Of a stretch of 64,000 nt of DNA, positions 52,262 through 60,813 are shown piece after piece. The translations under genes were made by a program, and so were the position numbers. The notes under the pieces are model-generated. The model searched no databases. It saw only the letters and a program-made list of their open reading frames with translations, and was not told where the DNA came from. Location: assembly GCF_036347055.1 (NCBI RefSeq), contig NZ_CP108882.1, forward strand, positions 868,001 to 932,000, written 5' to 3'. This DNA is from Streptomyces sp. NBC_00820. Its GTDB lineage: Bacteria > Actinomycetota > Actinomycetes > Streptomycetales > Streptomycetaceae. Each line of letters opens with the position of its first letter. Position 1 is the stretch's first letter.

Positions 52262-53191
52262 GTGAGCGAGAATCAGAACCTCCTCGCGGAGCAGCGCCGC
52301 GCCCTGATCGTCGACGAGGTCCGGCGCCGGGGTGGCGTCCGGGTCAACGAACTGACCCGCAAGCTCGGCGTGTCCGACATGACCGTGCGCCGCGATCTGG
52401 ACGCGCTCGCCCGGCAGGGTGTGCTGGAGAAGGTGCACGGCGGCGCGGTGCCGGTGCTGGAGGCGAGCACGCACGAGCCGGGCTTCGAGGCCAAGTCGGG
52501 TATGGAGCTGAGCGCCAAGGAGGACATCGCGCGTGCCGCCGCGCGACTGGTCCGGCCGGGTACGGCGATCGCGCTGTCCGGCGGTACGACGACGTACGCG
52601 CTCGCGCAGCACCTGCTGGAGGTGCCCGACCTGACCGTGGTGACGAACTCGGTGCGGGTCGCGGACGTCTTCCACGCGGCGCAGCGCACCTCGGGGCAGC
52701 GGCAGGGCGCGGCCACGGTGGTGCTGACCGGCGGGGTGCGCACCCCGTCCGACTCGCTGGTGGGCCCGGTGGCCGACCAGGCGATCGCCGCGCTCCACTT
52801 CGACCTGCTCTTCCTCGGTGTGCACGGCATATCGCCGGAGGCCGGCCTGTCCACGCCGAACCTCGCGGAGGCGGAGACCAACCGGCGGCTGGTGCAGTCC
52901 GCGCGCCGGGTCGTGGTCGTCGCCGACCACACCAAGTGGGGGACCGTGGGTCTGAGTTCGTTCGCCACCCTGGAGCAGGTCGACACCCTGGTCACCGACG
53001 CGGGTCTGCCCGTCGAGGCGCGCGAGGAGATCTCCGAGCACCTGCGGCGGCTCGTGGTGGCGGGCGAGCCTTACGACACCGAGTACACCCGGGAGGCCGG
53101 GGACACCCCGGAGACCGGGGACGCCCAGGAGACCGGGGACGCCCAGGACGCCGGGGACGCCGGAGACGCCGGAGACGCCGGGGACCTCTGA
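52262..53191 (+). CDS. DeoR/GlpR-family transcriptional repressor
   Basis: 309 residues from GTG 52262. The DeoR HTH is intact at ~10-60 (RRALIVDEVRRRGGVRVNELTRKLGVSDMTVRRDLDALARQGVLEKVHGGA). The effector domain has ALSGGTTTYALAQHL, VVTNSVRV, and FLGVHGISPEAGLSTPNLAEAETNRRLV, the sugar-phosphate-sensing block (DEOR sensor). It usually represses sugar catabolism genes and is released by a phosphorylated sugar. The tail (residues ~280-309) is made of repeats of ETGDAQ/DAGDAG, coded by a 9-nt repeat, and is probably disordered. Confidence 0.9.
   Translation: MSENQNLLAEQRRALIVDEVRRRGGVRVNELTRKLGVSDMTVRRDLDALARQGVLEKVHGGAVPVLEASTHEPGFEAKSGMELSAKEDIARAAARLVRPGTAIALSGGTTTYALAQHLLEVPDLTVVTNSVRVADVFHAAQRTSGQRQGAATVVLTGGVRTPSDSLVGPVADQAIAALHFDLLFLGVHGISPEAGLSTPNLAEAETNRRLVQSARRVVVVADHTKWGTVGLSSFATLEQVDTLVTDAGLPVEAREEISEHLRRLVVAGEPYDTEYTREAGDTPETGDAQETGDAQDAGDAGDAGDAGDL
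53091..53190. repeat. Short (9-nt-like) tandem repeat in the DeoR gene tail
   Basis: Units such as GCCGGAGACGCCGGGGAC recur head to tail, coding for ETGDAQ/DAGDAG. Copy number may vary between strains. Confidence 0.7.
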
Positions 53192-53224
53192 CGGAACGTC
53201 GGCCGACCGCGCGCCGGTCGGATT

Positions 53225-53254
53225 CCGGTCGGCACGGGCGCACGCGCCGACCGG
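53225..53254. terminator. Hairpin between the convergent DeoR and Cds1-like genes
   Basis: CCGGTCGGC (53225-53233) pairs perfectly with GCCGACCGG (53246-53254) over a 12-nt loop. It sits between the two stop codons and may serve both. Confidence 0.6.
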
Positions 53255-53267
53255 CCGGCCGGGGCGC

Positions 53268-54392
53268 TCAGTCCGGCCACACGCCCGTCGCCAGCAGGGA
53301 GTCGATCGCCGCCGCGTACGGGGTGATGTCCAGGCCCTGTTCCTCCAGCCAGCTGTCGGAGTAGTACTTGTCGAGGTAGCGGTCGCCCGGGTCGCACAGC
53401 AGGGCGACGACGCTGCCTGTGCGGCCCTCGGCCACCATCTCGGAGACGATCTTCAGCGCGCTCCACAGACCCGTGCCCGTCGAGCCGCCCGCCTTGCGGC
53501 CGATGGCCCGCTCCAGGGCTCGTACGGCGGCCACGCTGGCCGCGTCCGGGACCTTCATCATGCGGTCGATCGCGCCCGGCACGAAGCTCGGCTCCATACG
53601 GGGCCGGCCGATCCCCTCGATCCGGGAGCCGCAGTCGCAGGTGACGTCCGGGTCGCCGGTGGTCCAGCCCTCGAAGAAGCAGGAGTTCTCCGGGTCGGCG
53701 ACACAGACGCGGGTGTCGTACTGCATGTAGTGGACGTAGCGGGCGAGGGTCGCCGAGGTACCGCCGGTACCGGCCGTGGCGACGATCCATGCGGGCTCCG
53801 GGAACCGCTCCAACTCCAGTTGGCGGAAGATGGATTCGGCGATGTTGTTGTTGCCGCGCCAGTCGGTGGCGCGCTCGGCGTAGGTGAACTGGTCCATGAA
53901 GTGGCCGCCGGTCTCCCCCGCGAGACGGGCGGACTCCTCGTACATCTTCCGCGGGTCGTCCACGAAGTGACACCGACCGCCGTGGAACTCGATGAGCCGG
54001 CACTTCTCCGCGCTCGTGGTGCGCGGCATGACCGCGATGAAGGGCACCCCGATGAGCTTGGCGAAATACGCCTCGGAGACGGCCGTCGAGCCGCTGGACG
54101 CCTCGATCACCGGGCGGTCCGGCCGGATCCAGCCGTTGCAGAGGCCGTAGAGGAAGAGGGAACGCGCGAGCCGGTGCTTGAGGCTGCCTGTCGGGTGGGT
54201 CGACTCGTCCTTCAGATACAGGTCGATGCCCCATTCCTCGGGCAGCGGGAAGCGCAGGAGGTGTGTGTCCGCGGAGCGGTTCGCGTCGGCCTGGACCTTG
54301 CGGACGGCTTCTTTCAGCCAGTCACGGTAGACCGCGTCGGTGCGGTCGACGTCGAGGGTGGCGCCGGTCCGGGTCTGCGGGGTGGTGCTCAC
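53268..54392 (-). CDS. PLP-dependent cysteine synthase-like enzyme (Cds1-like cysteine desulfhydrase)
   Basis: 374 residues. GTG 54392 is chosen over ATG 54431 because AAGGAG lies 7 nt upstream. The fold-type II PLP core shows [22 protein letters not shown] (PLP Lys in SLKHR), [18 protein letters not shown], and [14 protein letters not shown] and [19 protein letters not shown]. The domain order and the long C-terminal tail ([11 protein letters not shown]) resemble the Mycobacterium L-cysteine desulfhydrase Cds1 more than classic CysK. It likely releases sulfide from cysteine. Candidate operator CTTTGG-x5-CCAAAG lies in its upstream region. Confidence 0.85.
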   Translation of the reverse strand: MSTTPQTRTGATLDVDRTDAVYRDWLKEAVRKVQADANRSADTHLLRFPLPEEWGIDLYLKDESTHPTGSLKHRLARSLFLYGLCNGWIRPDRPVIEASSGSTAVSEAYFAKLIGVPFIAVMPRTTSAEKCRLIEFHGGRCHFVDDPRKMYEESARLAGETGGHFMDQFTYAERATDWRGNNNIAESIFRQLELERFPEPAWIVATAGTGGTSATLARYVHYMQYDTRVCVADPENSCFFEGWTTGDPDVTCDCGSRIEGIGRPRMEPSFVPGAIDRMMKVPDAASVAAVRALERAIGRKAGGSTGTGLWSALKIVSEMVAEGRTGSVVALLCDPGDRYLDKYYSDSWLEEQGLDITPYAAAIDSLLATGVWPD

Positions 54393-54866
54393 GGCAGGGC
54401 TCCTTACGCTGGGCGCCGACACGTCGGGCATCGACGGCGCCTCAGCCTCGCACGGCCGGCACCTCGATCATAGACACCTTGCGCACCGCTCCCCACCTGC
54501 ATAAACGCATCTTTGGGCCAACCAAAGGCAGGCTGGGGCACACGCGTGCGAGAGCACGTCGGGCGCACGGCTCAACTACGTCGGGCGCCCGTCGCGCGCC
54601 CCTTCTGCGCACTGGCGCTCCGGGCCGTACCGGGGCAGACTGCACCGGTCGGGACGATCGTCCCGACCGGGGACGCACCCCCTGCCCGGCTCCGCGAACG
54701 GTGCTGTGAAACGGCTCTGCGAACGGTTCTGCCGAGCGGCTCCGCGAAGCGGTTCCGGGCGAGGGCCACGGAGCGCACGAGCACGGGTGCGGCCTCGGAG
54801 GGGTACGGCCACACAGGGGTGCGGGGCCGGAATCCGGCGAGTTACGCGCACGAGGGGGCGGCGAGG
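54393..54866. other. Intergenic region with two inverted repeats
   Basis: 474 bp. CTTTGG (54511-54516) and CCAAAG (54522-54527) form an inverted repeat ~120 bp upstream of the Cds1-like gene. A 26-bp perfect palindrome, with half CCGGTCGGGACGA, occupies 54645-54670 and lies ~200 bp upstream of the gene at 54867. No convincing gene is present. Confidence 0.5.
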
Positions 54867-55190
54867 ATGGCGGAGCCTGAGTTCACGGCCACTGGGGTGC
54901 GGATCGGCAAGGGGCTGCGCTCGCTCACCCGGGCCGGGCGGGTCCGGATCAGCGGCGGTCGGCTGCAGTTGCTCACCAGCTACGGCAGGGAGATCGACAG
55001 CGCGCCGGTCCAGGCGGTGCGCGCGTCCAGGCCCTGGTTCGCCCCGGGGGACCGGGCGCGGGCCGACCTCAACGGCCATCGGTATCAGCTGACCCTCGGC
55101 GAGGAGGACCCCGCTCCGGGTGAGCCGGGGCCGCCGGCGGCCCGGCGGTTCATCGACGCGGTGCGCCGGGCGGCCGGACACGGCGGCTGA
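54867..55190 (+). CDS. Hypothetical protein, small and soluble
   Basis: 107 residues. MAEPEFTATGVRIGKGLRSLTRAGRVRISGGRLQLLTSYGREID has an alternating pattern like a small beta-sandwich; VQAVRASRPWFAPGDRARADLNGHRYQLTLGEED then ends in a helical RRFIDAVRRAAG. No transmembrane helix or signal. I do not recognise the family; a short Streptomyces-conserved protein is likely. GCGAGG is the ribosome-site candidate. Confidence 0.6.
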   Translation: MAEPEFTATGVRIGKGLRSLTRAGRVRISGGRLQLLTSYGREIDSAPVQAVRASRPWFAPGDRARADLNGHRYQLTLGEEDPAPGEPGPPAARRFIDAVRRAAGHGG

Positions 55191-55339
55191 CCTGCGTTCC
55201 GTCGCGGCGAGTTGCGGTAGCGCACCCCCTGCGTCACTCTGGTCTCACGTCACTCAGGGTTTACCGGCGGTTACGCTGCGAACCAGCCCGCCGGGCACGA
55301 CAGCAGGCGGCCTTTTCGACGCAAGCACCCTGCTGGATC

Positions 55340-55455
55340 CGTCGTTCTCCGTCTCCGCGTTCCACGTGTACTCCGAGTTCTCCGTATCGCCGAGTTCTCC
55401 GTATTCCGTGTTTCGTGTTCCGTGTTCTCCGTGTTCTCCGGATCCTCCGGACCTC
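55340..55455. repeat. Pyrimidine-rich imperfect repeat (TTCTCCGT-type)
   Basis: Repeated words GAGTTCTCCGTA, TTCCGTGTT and GTTCTCCGTG fill ~110 bp directly before the RsbW-like gene. This is a low-complexity, strand-biased tract with no coding sense and could influence promoter or mRNA structure. Confidence 0.65.
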
Positions 55456-55475
55456 TACATCGGGGAGTCGCAGCC

Positions 55476-56096
55476 GTGATCAGTCACCCAAGCAGGCACT
55501 GCACGGTGGAGCTCCAAGCCCTGCCGTCGCGGATCGGCCAGGTCCGCAGAATCGTATCTGCGCAGTTGCGCTACTGGCATCTGGACCCGTTGATAGACCG
55601 CGCCGCGCTCGGTGTGACCGAGCTGCTGAGCAACGTCCACCGGCACGCCCGGCCCGACAAGTCGTGCACCGTCGAACTGGAACTGCTGCCCGACCGGCTC
55701 ACCGTCTCGGTGCGCGACCACGATCCACGGCTTCCGGTGGTGGCCGACACGGCGCAGACGCCGGACGTCGCGCCGCTGGCCACCTGCGGCCGGGGCCTGG
55801 CGATGGTGGCCGCGGTGAGCGAGAGCTGGGGCGCGCGTCCGGACGGCGACAACGGCAAGGTCGTGTGGTTCACGCTGCCCGCGCCCTCCGCGGCGCTCGG
55901 GCAGCCGGCCCGCTCGCCCGGCCGCAGACCCGAGCCGCCGCCCACGCCCCGGCTCACCGAGGTGGAGCGAACGCAGCCTGTCGGCGCGCCTGTTCAGGAA
56001 CCCTCGGTCGTCCACGTCTCGTCCGTCGTCCACGCCCCGGTCACGGCGCCCGCCGTGACGGCATCCGCTCCCGCCCGGTCGGCCGTTCCCGGCTGA
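55476..56096 (+). CDS. Anti-sigma-type ATP-binding protein (RsbW-like histidine-kinase fold)
   Basis: 206 residues from GTG 55476 (GGGGAG 8 nt upstream). Residues ~1-140 form an HATPase_c_2 domain: VRRIVSAQLRYWHLDPLIDRAALGVTELLSNVHRHAR (N-box; N with ELLSNVHRHA), VSVRDHDPRLP (G1-like DxDP), and CGRGLAMVAAVSESWGARP (G2). This is the anti-sigma/anti-anti-sigma kinase group, of which Streptomyces has many. The remaining ~65 residues are Pro/Ser/Val-rich and disordered. Likely phosphorylates an anti-sigma antagonist or binds a sigma factor; the partner is not adjacent. Confidence 0.85.
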   Translation: MISHPSRHCTVELQALPSRIGQVRRIVSAQLRYWHLDPLIDRAALGVTELLSNVHRHARPDKSCTVELELLPDRLTVSVRDHDPRLPVVADTAQTPDVAPLATCGRGLAMVAAVSESWGARPDGDNGKVVWFTLPAPSAALGQPARSPGRRPEPPPTPRLTEVERTQPVGAPVQEPSVVHVSSVVHAPVTAPAVTASAPARSAVPG

Positions 56097-56148
56097 CCGG
56101 GCGGTGACCTCTTTCCGGCACGCGCACACGCGCGGCCCGGAGCAGGGG

Positions 56149-56187
56149 GATGCGGGCGACGGGTCGCGATGACCCGTCGCCCGCATC
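56149..56187 (+). terminator. Long perfect hairpin after the RsbW-like gene
   Basis: GATGCGGGCGACGGGTC (56149-56165) pairs perfectly with GACCCGTCGCCCGCATC (56171-56187) over the loop GCGAT, ~53 nt after the stop, followed by TTCC. Confidence 0.85.
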
Positions 56188-56384
56188 TTCCACGCCTGTG
56201 ATGCGGGGCGGCATCGGCCGCACGGGGGGGGTGCGTCGTACGACGGCACAGCCGCCCACCTCACGTGTCCCGCGACCCCGCCTCGCGCGTCCGGAGGCCC
56301 CCGGCCTCACGCCAGGTCGAGTGGCCGGTGCCGGTGCCGACGCAGGACGGGTACACCGCGGCCTCCTCCGTCACCGCCGGAGTG

Positions 56385-58946
56385 TCACTCGGTCGCGATC
56401 GCCCGCAGCACGTTCAGGCGGGCCGCCCGGCGGGCCGGGCGCAGGCCCGCGAGGGCACCCGCCGTGAGGCCGACCAAGGCCACCACGGCGAGCCGGGCCG
56501 GCGGGAGCGCGAAGGCGAACGCGGTGTCGCCGTCGCCGTCGGAGGCCTTGACCAGGACCCAGCCGAGGAAGGCCCCGAGGGCGAGGCCGCCGGCCGTGCC
56601 GAAGGCGGCGACCAGGACGGACTCCCAGCGGACCATGGCCCGCAGTTGGGCGCGGGTCTGGCCGACGGCCCGGAGCAGACCGAGTTCGCGGGTGCGTTCG
56701 TGCACGGCGAGGGTGATCGTGTTGGCGATGCCGAGCAGGGCGATGACCACCGCGAGGGCGAGCAGCGCGTAGACGAGGGTGAGCATCATGTCGATCCCGG
56801 CGGCCGAGGACCGCGCGTACTCGTCGCGGGTCTGCACTTCGGGGTTGCCGTACCGGGCGGCCGTCCCGCGCACCGCACCCTTGCCGGCGTCGGCGCTCAC
56901 CCCGCGTGCGAGGGTGACGGCGATCAGCGTGTCGGCGTCCTGGGTGCGGTGGGGCCGCCAGGCGGCGCGGGTGATGACGTAGTCGCCGGCGAGCGCGGAG
57001 TGGTCGTAGACGGCGCGCACGGTGAAGTTCTCCGTCTGTCCGTCGGTGAACGTGAGGCGTACCGTGCCGCCGGGGCTCAGGCCCTGCCGGTCGGCCTCGG
57101 CGCGGGTCAGCGCGATGCCGTCGCCGCCGAGGTCGCGCAGGGACCCGGTGACCGTGCCCAGGTCGAGGACGCGGGCGAGCGCGACCGGATCGGTGACCGT
57201 CAACGCCCTTCCCTTGCCGTCGACTTCGGCGACGCCGCGACCGAGGCCGACGGCGGTGTCCACCTCGGGCAGCCGCTGCAGGGCGGGGGCGAGCCGGGGG
57301 CTGAGTCCGCTGCCGCCCGCCCCGAAGGAGGGCGCGCTGACGGCGATGTCACCCGCGAAGGAACGCGACACCGTCCCGTCCATGGTGGCCTTCAGGGAAG
57401 CACCGAACACGGTGAACAGCGAGACGACGGCCACGCCGATCATCAGGGCGCTCGCGGTGGCGGCCGTACGCCCGGGGCTGCGCAGGGCGTTGCGCCGCGC
57501 GAGGGTCCCGGTGACCCCGCGCAGCCGGTCCAGGGGGCCGCTGAGGAGGCGTACGGCCGCAGTGGCGACGACCGGGCCGAGGACCACGAACGAGACCAGT
57601 GCGAGGAGGGCGCCGAGTCCGGCGAGCCATACGGACGGTGTGACGAGAACGCCGGTGAAGGCCGCCGCCAGGGCCATGGCGCCGAGGAAGGCACCCACGA
57701 CGGCCCGCGTGCGGGAGGCGCCGGAGGAGTCGACGGCCGTCTCGCGCAGCGCGGCCAGCGGTGCGGTGCGCCCGGCCCGGACGGCGGGCAACAGCGCGGA
57801 GCCCAGACAGGCCACGAGGCCCACGGCGAGCGGCAGGACCATGGCGAGCGCCTTGATCACCAGGTCACCTTCGGGGAAGGGGAATCCGATCGCCGGGAAC
57901 AGGGCCTGGAGCCCGGCGGCGATGCCGACGCCGCCCGCGAGTCCGGCCAGGGAGGCGCTGACGGCGACGGCGCAGGCTTCGGCGAGGGCGGAGGCGGTCA
58001 CTTGGCGGCGCGAGGCGCCCAGGGCGCGCAACAGGGCGTTCTCACGGGCGCGTTGGGCGACCACGATCGCGAACGTGTTGTGGATGGAGAAGGTGGCGAC
58101 GAGCAGGGCGACGCCGGAGAACACGAGGAGGAAGGTGGTGAAGAGGTTCAGGAACTGGCTGGAGATCATGTCGGTGTTCTCCTGCGCCGCGCGCTGGCCG
58201 GTGATGGCCTCGACTCCCTTGGGCAGTACGGGAGTCAGCCGGCGCACCAGGTCCCGCTGGCTGAGTCCCGGGGCGGCGCGCACCTGGATGCCCGCCGCCC
58301 GGCCGGGCCGCGCGGTGAGGTGCTTCTCGGCGTCGGCCCGGGTCATGCCGGTGAAGGTCACCTGACCCATGCCGTCCTGGCCGCCGAAGGTGGCGAGGCC
58401 GACGATGGTCACCCGGACCGGGTCGGGAGTGCGCAGGACGGTGGTGTCGCCGATCCTCAGCCCGCCCTTCTTCGCGGCGCCGCGGTTCACCACGACCTCG
58501 CCGGAGCGGGCGGGGGCACGCCCCTCGGCGAGCCGGTAGGGGTTGAGCTTCGCGTCGGGGATCCAGTTGCCGGCGAGGGTCGGCGGCCCCTGCCCGCCGA
58601 CGGGCCTGCCGTCCGCGCCGACGAGCTGGCCGGCCCCCTGGATGTCCGGTGCCGCGGCGGCCACGCCCGGGACCCGCTCGACGGCGGTCACCAGCAAGGT
58701 CTCCACGGGGCTCCGGACGCCCTGCGCGTTGCCCGGCGTGGTGATGACGTCGGCGCCGCGCACGACGGCGTCCGTGCCGCCGGCCGCCTCGCCGAACATG
58801 GTGTCGAAGCTCGCGCGCAGCGTGTCGCCCATGACCAGGGTGCCGGCCAGGAAGGCGACGCCGAGGAACACGGCGAGGAAGGTGCCGGCGAAGCGACGCC
58901 GGTGCGTGCGCAGGGAGTTGAGACTGAGCCTGAGGGAGGCGTTCAC
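56385..58946 (-). CDS. MacB/FtsX-type ABC transporter permease
   Basis: 853 residues from GTG 58946. It begins with a basic, N-terminal helix (RLSLNSLRTHRRRFAGTFLAVFLGVAFLAGTLVMGD), followed by a long extracytoplasmic region, then clusters of three or four helices, each with the FtsX core sequence (e.g. TTFLLVFSGVALLVATFSIHNTFAIVVAQRARENALLRALGASRRQV). A second set repeats this near the C-terminus (VVIALLGIANTITLAVHERTRELGLLRAVGQTRAQL). The double FtsX unit marks an 8-10-TM exporter permease. It works with the ATPase at 58943, whose stop overlaps the GTG start by GTGA. Substrate may be an antibiotic or lipoprotein-like molecule. Confidence 0.92.
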   Translation of the reverse strand: MNASLRLSLNSLRTHRRRFAGTFLAVFLGVAFLAGTLVMGDTLRASFDTMFGEAAGGTDAVVRGADVITTPGNAQGVRSPVETLLVTAVERVPGVAAAAPDIQGAGQLVGADGRPVGGQGPPTLAGNWIPDAKLNPYRLAEGRAPARSGEVVVNRGAAKKGGLRIGDTTVLRTPDPVRVTIVGLATFGGQDGMGQVTFTGMTRADAEKHLTARPGRAAGIQVRAAPGLSQRDLVRRLTPVLPKGVEAITGQRAAQENTDMISSQFLNLFTTFLLVFSGVALLVATFSIHNTFAIVVAQRARENALLRALGASRRQVTASALAEACAVAVSASLAGLAGGVGIAAGLQALFPAIGFPFPEGDLVIKALAMVLPLAVGLVACLGSALLPAVRAGRTAPLAALRETAVDSSGASRTRAVVGAFLGAMALAAAFTGVLVTPSVWLAGLGALLALVSFVVLGPVVATAAVRLLSGPLDRLRGVTGTLARRNALRSPGRTAATASALMIGVAVVSLFTVFGASLKATMDGTVSRSFAGDIAVSAPSFGAGGSGLSPRLAPALQRLPEVDTAVGLGRGVAEVDGKGRALTVTDPVALARVLDLGTVTGSLRDLGGDGIALTRAEADRQGLSPGGTVRLTFTDGQTENFTVRAVYDHSALAGDYVITRAAWRPHRTQDADTLIAVTLARGVSADAGKGAVRGTAARYGNPEVQTRDEYARSSAAGIDMMLTLVYALLALAVVIALLGIANTITLAVHERTRELGLLRAVGQTRAQLRAMVRWESVLVAAFGTAGGLALGAFLGWVLVKASDGDGDTAFAFALPPARLAVVALVGLTAGALAGLRPARRAARLNVLRAIATE

Positions 58947-59692
58947 GTCCGCACCTCGAAGGCCTTCATGCGGTCCAGGACCTTGTCGGCGGTCGGGGAG
59001 GACATCCGGTCGACCAGCCGCCCGTCGGCGAGGAAGAGGACCTCGTCGGCGTGGGCGGCGGCGACCGGGTCATGGGTGACCATGACGACCGTACGGTCCG
59101 TCTCGCGCACGGCGCGACCGAGGAGGCCGAGGACCTCCTCGCCGGAGCGGGAGTCGAGGTTCCCGGTCGGTTCGTCGGCGAAGACGACGTCCGGGCTGCC
59201 CGCGAACGCCCGTGCCACGGCGACGCGTTGCTGCTGGCCGCCGGAGAGTTCGAAGGGCCGGTGGTGCAGCCGGTCACGCAGCCCGACGATGTCCACGAGC
59301 GTGTCGATCCATTCCCGGTCGCCGCGCCTGCCGGCCAGGTCCAGGGGCAGCGTGATGTTCTCCTCGACGGTCAGCGTCGGCACCAGGTTGAACGCCTGGA
59401 AGACGAAGCCGACCCGGTCGCGGCGCAGCAGGGTCAGCCGGCGGTCGTCGAGCGCGCCCAGTTCGGTGTCCCCGATCCAGGCCGCGCCGGAGGTGAGCGT
59501 GTCGAGGCCGGCGGCGCAGTGCATGAGGGTGGACTTGCCCGAGCCCGAGGGGCCCATGATCGCGGTGAAGCGTCCGGCGGGGAAGTCCACGTCCACGCCA
59601 TCGAGGGCGCGTACGGCGGTGTCGCCCGCGCCGTACAGCTTCACGGCGCCCACGACGCGGGCCGCCGTACGCCGTGCGGTCGTCGTGGTCAT
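58943..59692 (-). CDS. MacB/LolD-type ABC transporter ATP-binding protein
   Basis: 249 residues. Walker A GPSGSGKST, VGFVFQAFNLVPTLTVEENI (Q-loop, LolD/MacB type), signature LSGGQQQR, Walker B VVFADEPTGNLD and H-loop VTHDPVAAAHADEV. It pairs with the permease downstream and couples to the SHOCT protein upstream by 4-nt overlap. Such pairs export antibiotics or maintain envelope stress resistance. Confidence 0.93.
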   Translation of the reverse strand: MTTTTARRTAARVVGAVKLYGAGDTAVRALDGVDVDFPAGRFTAIMGPSGSGKSTLMHCAAGLDTLTSGAAWIGDTELGALDDRRLTLLRRDRVGFVFQAFNLVPTLTVEENITLPLDLAGRRGDREWIDTLVDIVGLRDRLHHRPFELSGGQQQRVAVARAFAGSPDVVFADEPTGNLDSRSGEEVLGLLGRAVRETDRTVVMVTHDPVAAAHADEVLFLADGRLVDRMSSPTADKVLDRMKAFEVRT

Positions 59693-59979
59693 GCCGCACC
59701 GCCCTTGCCGGCGCGGCCGAACTGCTCCTCCAGGACGGACAGGCGGCGCCAGTACTCGTCCTCCTCGATCTCGCCCGCGGCGAACCGGCGGCCGAGGACC
59801 GCGAGCGGGGAGTCGGCCGCCGGGCGGTCGCTCTCCAGGGCCCGCCACGGGCCGCCGCGGCCACGCCGGGCGGTACGGCGCAGCAGGGTGACGACGCCGA
59901 TCACGGCGGCCGCCCAGATCAGCGGGAGGAAGAGGATCCATGGGCCGGGTCCGCCGTCCCAGTCGGCCAGGGTCTGCAT
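59689..59979 (-). CDS. Small SHOCT-domain membrane protein
   Basis: 96 residues. One transmembrane helix (WILFLPLIWAAAVIGVVTLL) near the N-terminus, then a short SHOCT motif (LAVLGRRFAAGEIEEDEYWRRLSVLEEQF) at the C-terminus. SHOCT segments are oligomerisation or linking modules. Its stop overlaps the ATPase ATG (59692), so it is part of that operon and may regulate or anchor the transporter. Confidence 0.8.
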   Translation of the reverse strand: MQTLADWDGGPGPWILFLPLIWAAAVIGVVTLLRRTARRGRGGPWRALESDRPAADSPLAVLGRRFAAGEIEEDEYWRRLSVLEEQFGRAGKGGAA

Positions 59980-60143
59980 CTCGGTTCATCTCCGTGGTGG
60001 GTGGGGTGGTCCTGTGACGTTCCGAGACTCCCCCGGCAGAGGGGTCCGGGTCGTCGTGCGGCCGGCGGCAGTGCGCGTACCTCCCCGGGAGTACGGCGGC
60101 GGAGCACGGCTGCTCCCGCTGGGTGCCGTGGCGCGGTAGCGCG

Positions 60144-60165
60144 CTGTACCTACTGGTATGTACAG
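60144..60165. promoter_or_regulatory. Candidate TetR operator
   Basis: Half-sites CTGTAC (60144-60149) and GTACAG (60160-60165), with TAC and GTA inside, give an 18/22 match to a palindrome. It covers the in-frame ATG 60158, so translation probably starts at ATG 60173 and the site may block transcription of the TetR gene and its neighbours. Confidence 0.55.
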
Positions 60166-60172
60166 TGCCCGT

Positions 60173-60748
60173 ATGAGCACCCCGGAGCGACTGATCGAAT
60201 CCACGCGCGAGCTGCTGTGGGAGCGCGGCTACGTCGGCACGAGCCCCAAGGCGATCCTGGAGCGCGCCGGCGCCGGCCAGGGCAGCATGTACCACCACTT
60301 CAAGGGCAAGCCGGATCTCGCCCTGGCGGCAATCCGGCGGACCGCGCAGGAGTTGCGGGCCACCGCGGAGGCGGTCCTGGACGGGCCGGGGACGCCGTAC
60401 GAGCGCATCGAGGCGTATCTGCTGCGCGAGCGCGACGTGTTGCGCGGCTGCCCCGTGGGCCGGCTGACCATGGACCCGGACGTGATCGCCAGCGACGAGC
60501 TGCGCGCGCCCGTGGACGAGACGATCGCATGCATCCGTGAGCGGATCGCCGCGATCGTCGAAGAGGGCAAGCGGGACGGGCAGTTCGCGCCCGGGCTGGA
60601 CGGCAAGGAGATCGGCGCGGCCGTCCTCGCGACCGTGCAGGGCGGCTATGTGCTGGCCCGCGCCTCCGGCTCCCCCGCCGCCTTCGACGCGGGCGTCCGC
60701 GGCCTGCTGTCCCTGCTCGCGCCCCGGACCACCGCACAAGGCGACTGA
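60173..60748 (+). CDS. TetR-family regulator
   Basis: 191 residues from ATG 60173. HTH region RLIESTRELLWERGYVGTSPKAILERAGAGQGSMYHHFKGKPDLALAAI is typical TetR/AcrR. The C-terminal domain (GCPVGRLTMDPDVIASDELRAPVDETIACIRERI) resembles the group found with DUF4865 genes. It likely senses a small molecule and controls itself and the DUF4865-phosphotriesterase pair downstream. ATG 60158 is rejected because it lies inside the operator. No Shine-Dalgarno site is seen before 60173, so the mRNA may be leaderless. Confidence 0.9.
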   Translation: MSTPERLIESTRELLWERGYVGTSPKAILERAGAGQGSMYHHFKGKPDLALAAIRRTAQELRATAEAVLDGPGTPYERIEAYLLRERDVLRGCPVGRLTMDPDVIASDELRAPVDETIACIRERIAAIVEEGKRDGQFAPGLDGKEIGAAVLATVQGGYVLARASGSPAAFDAGVRGLLSLLAPRTTAQGD

Positions 60749-60813
60749 GCGCCGACCCACGTCCGCCCCGGCCCGCCGGTTCGGGCGCGACCGTCCAGAG
60801 AAAGGACCGAACG

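Noticed and set aside
53091..53190. CRISPR-like array
   Set aside because: The repeats are short, in-frame and without spacers. It is a coding tandem repeat.
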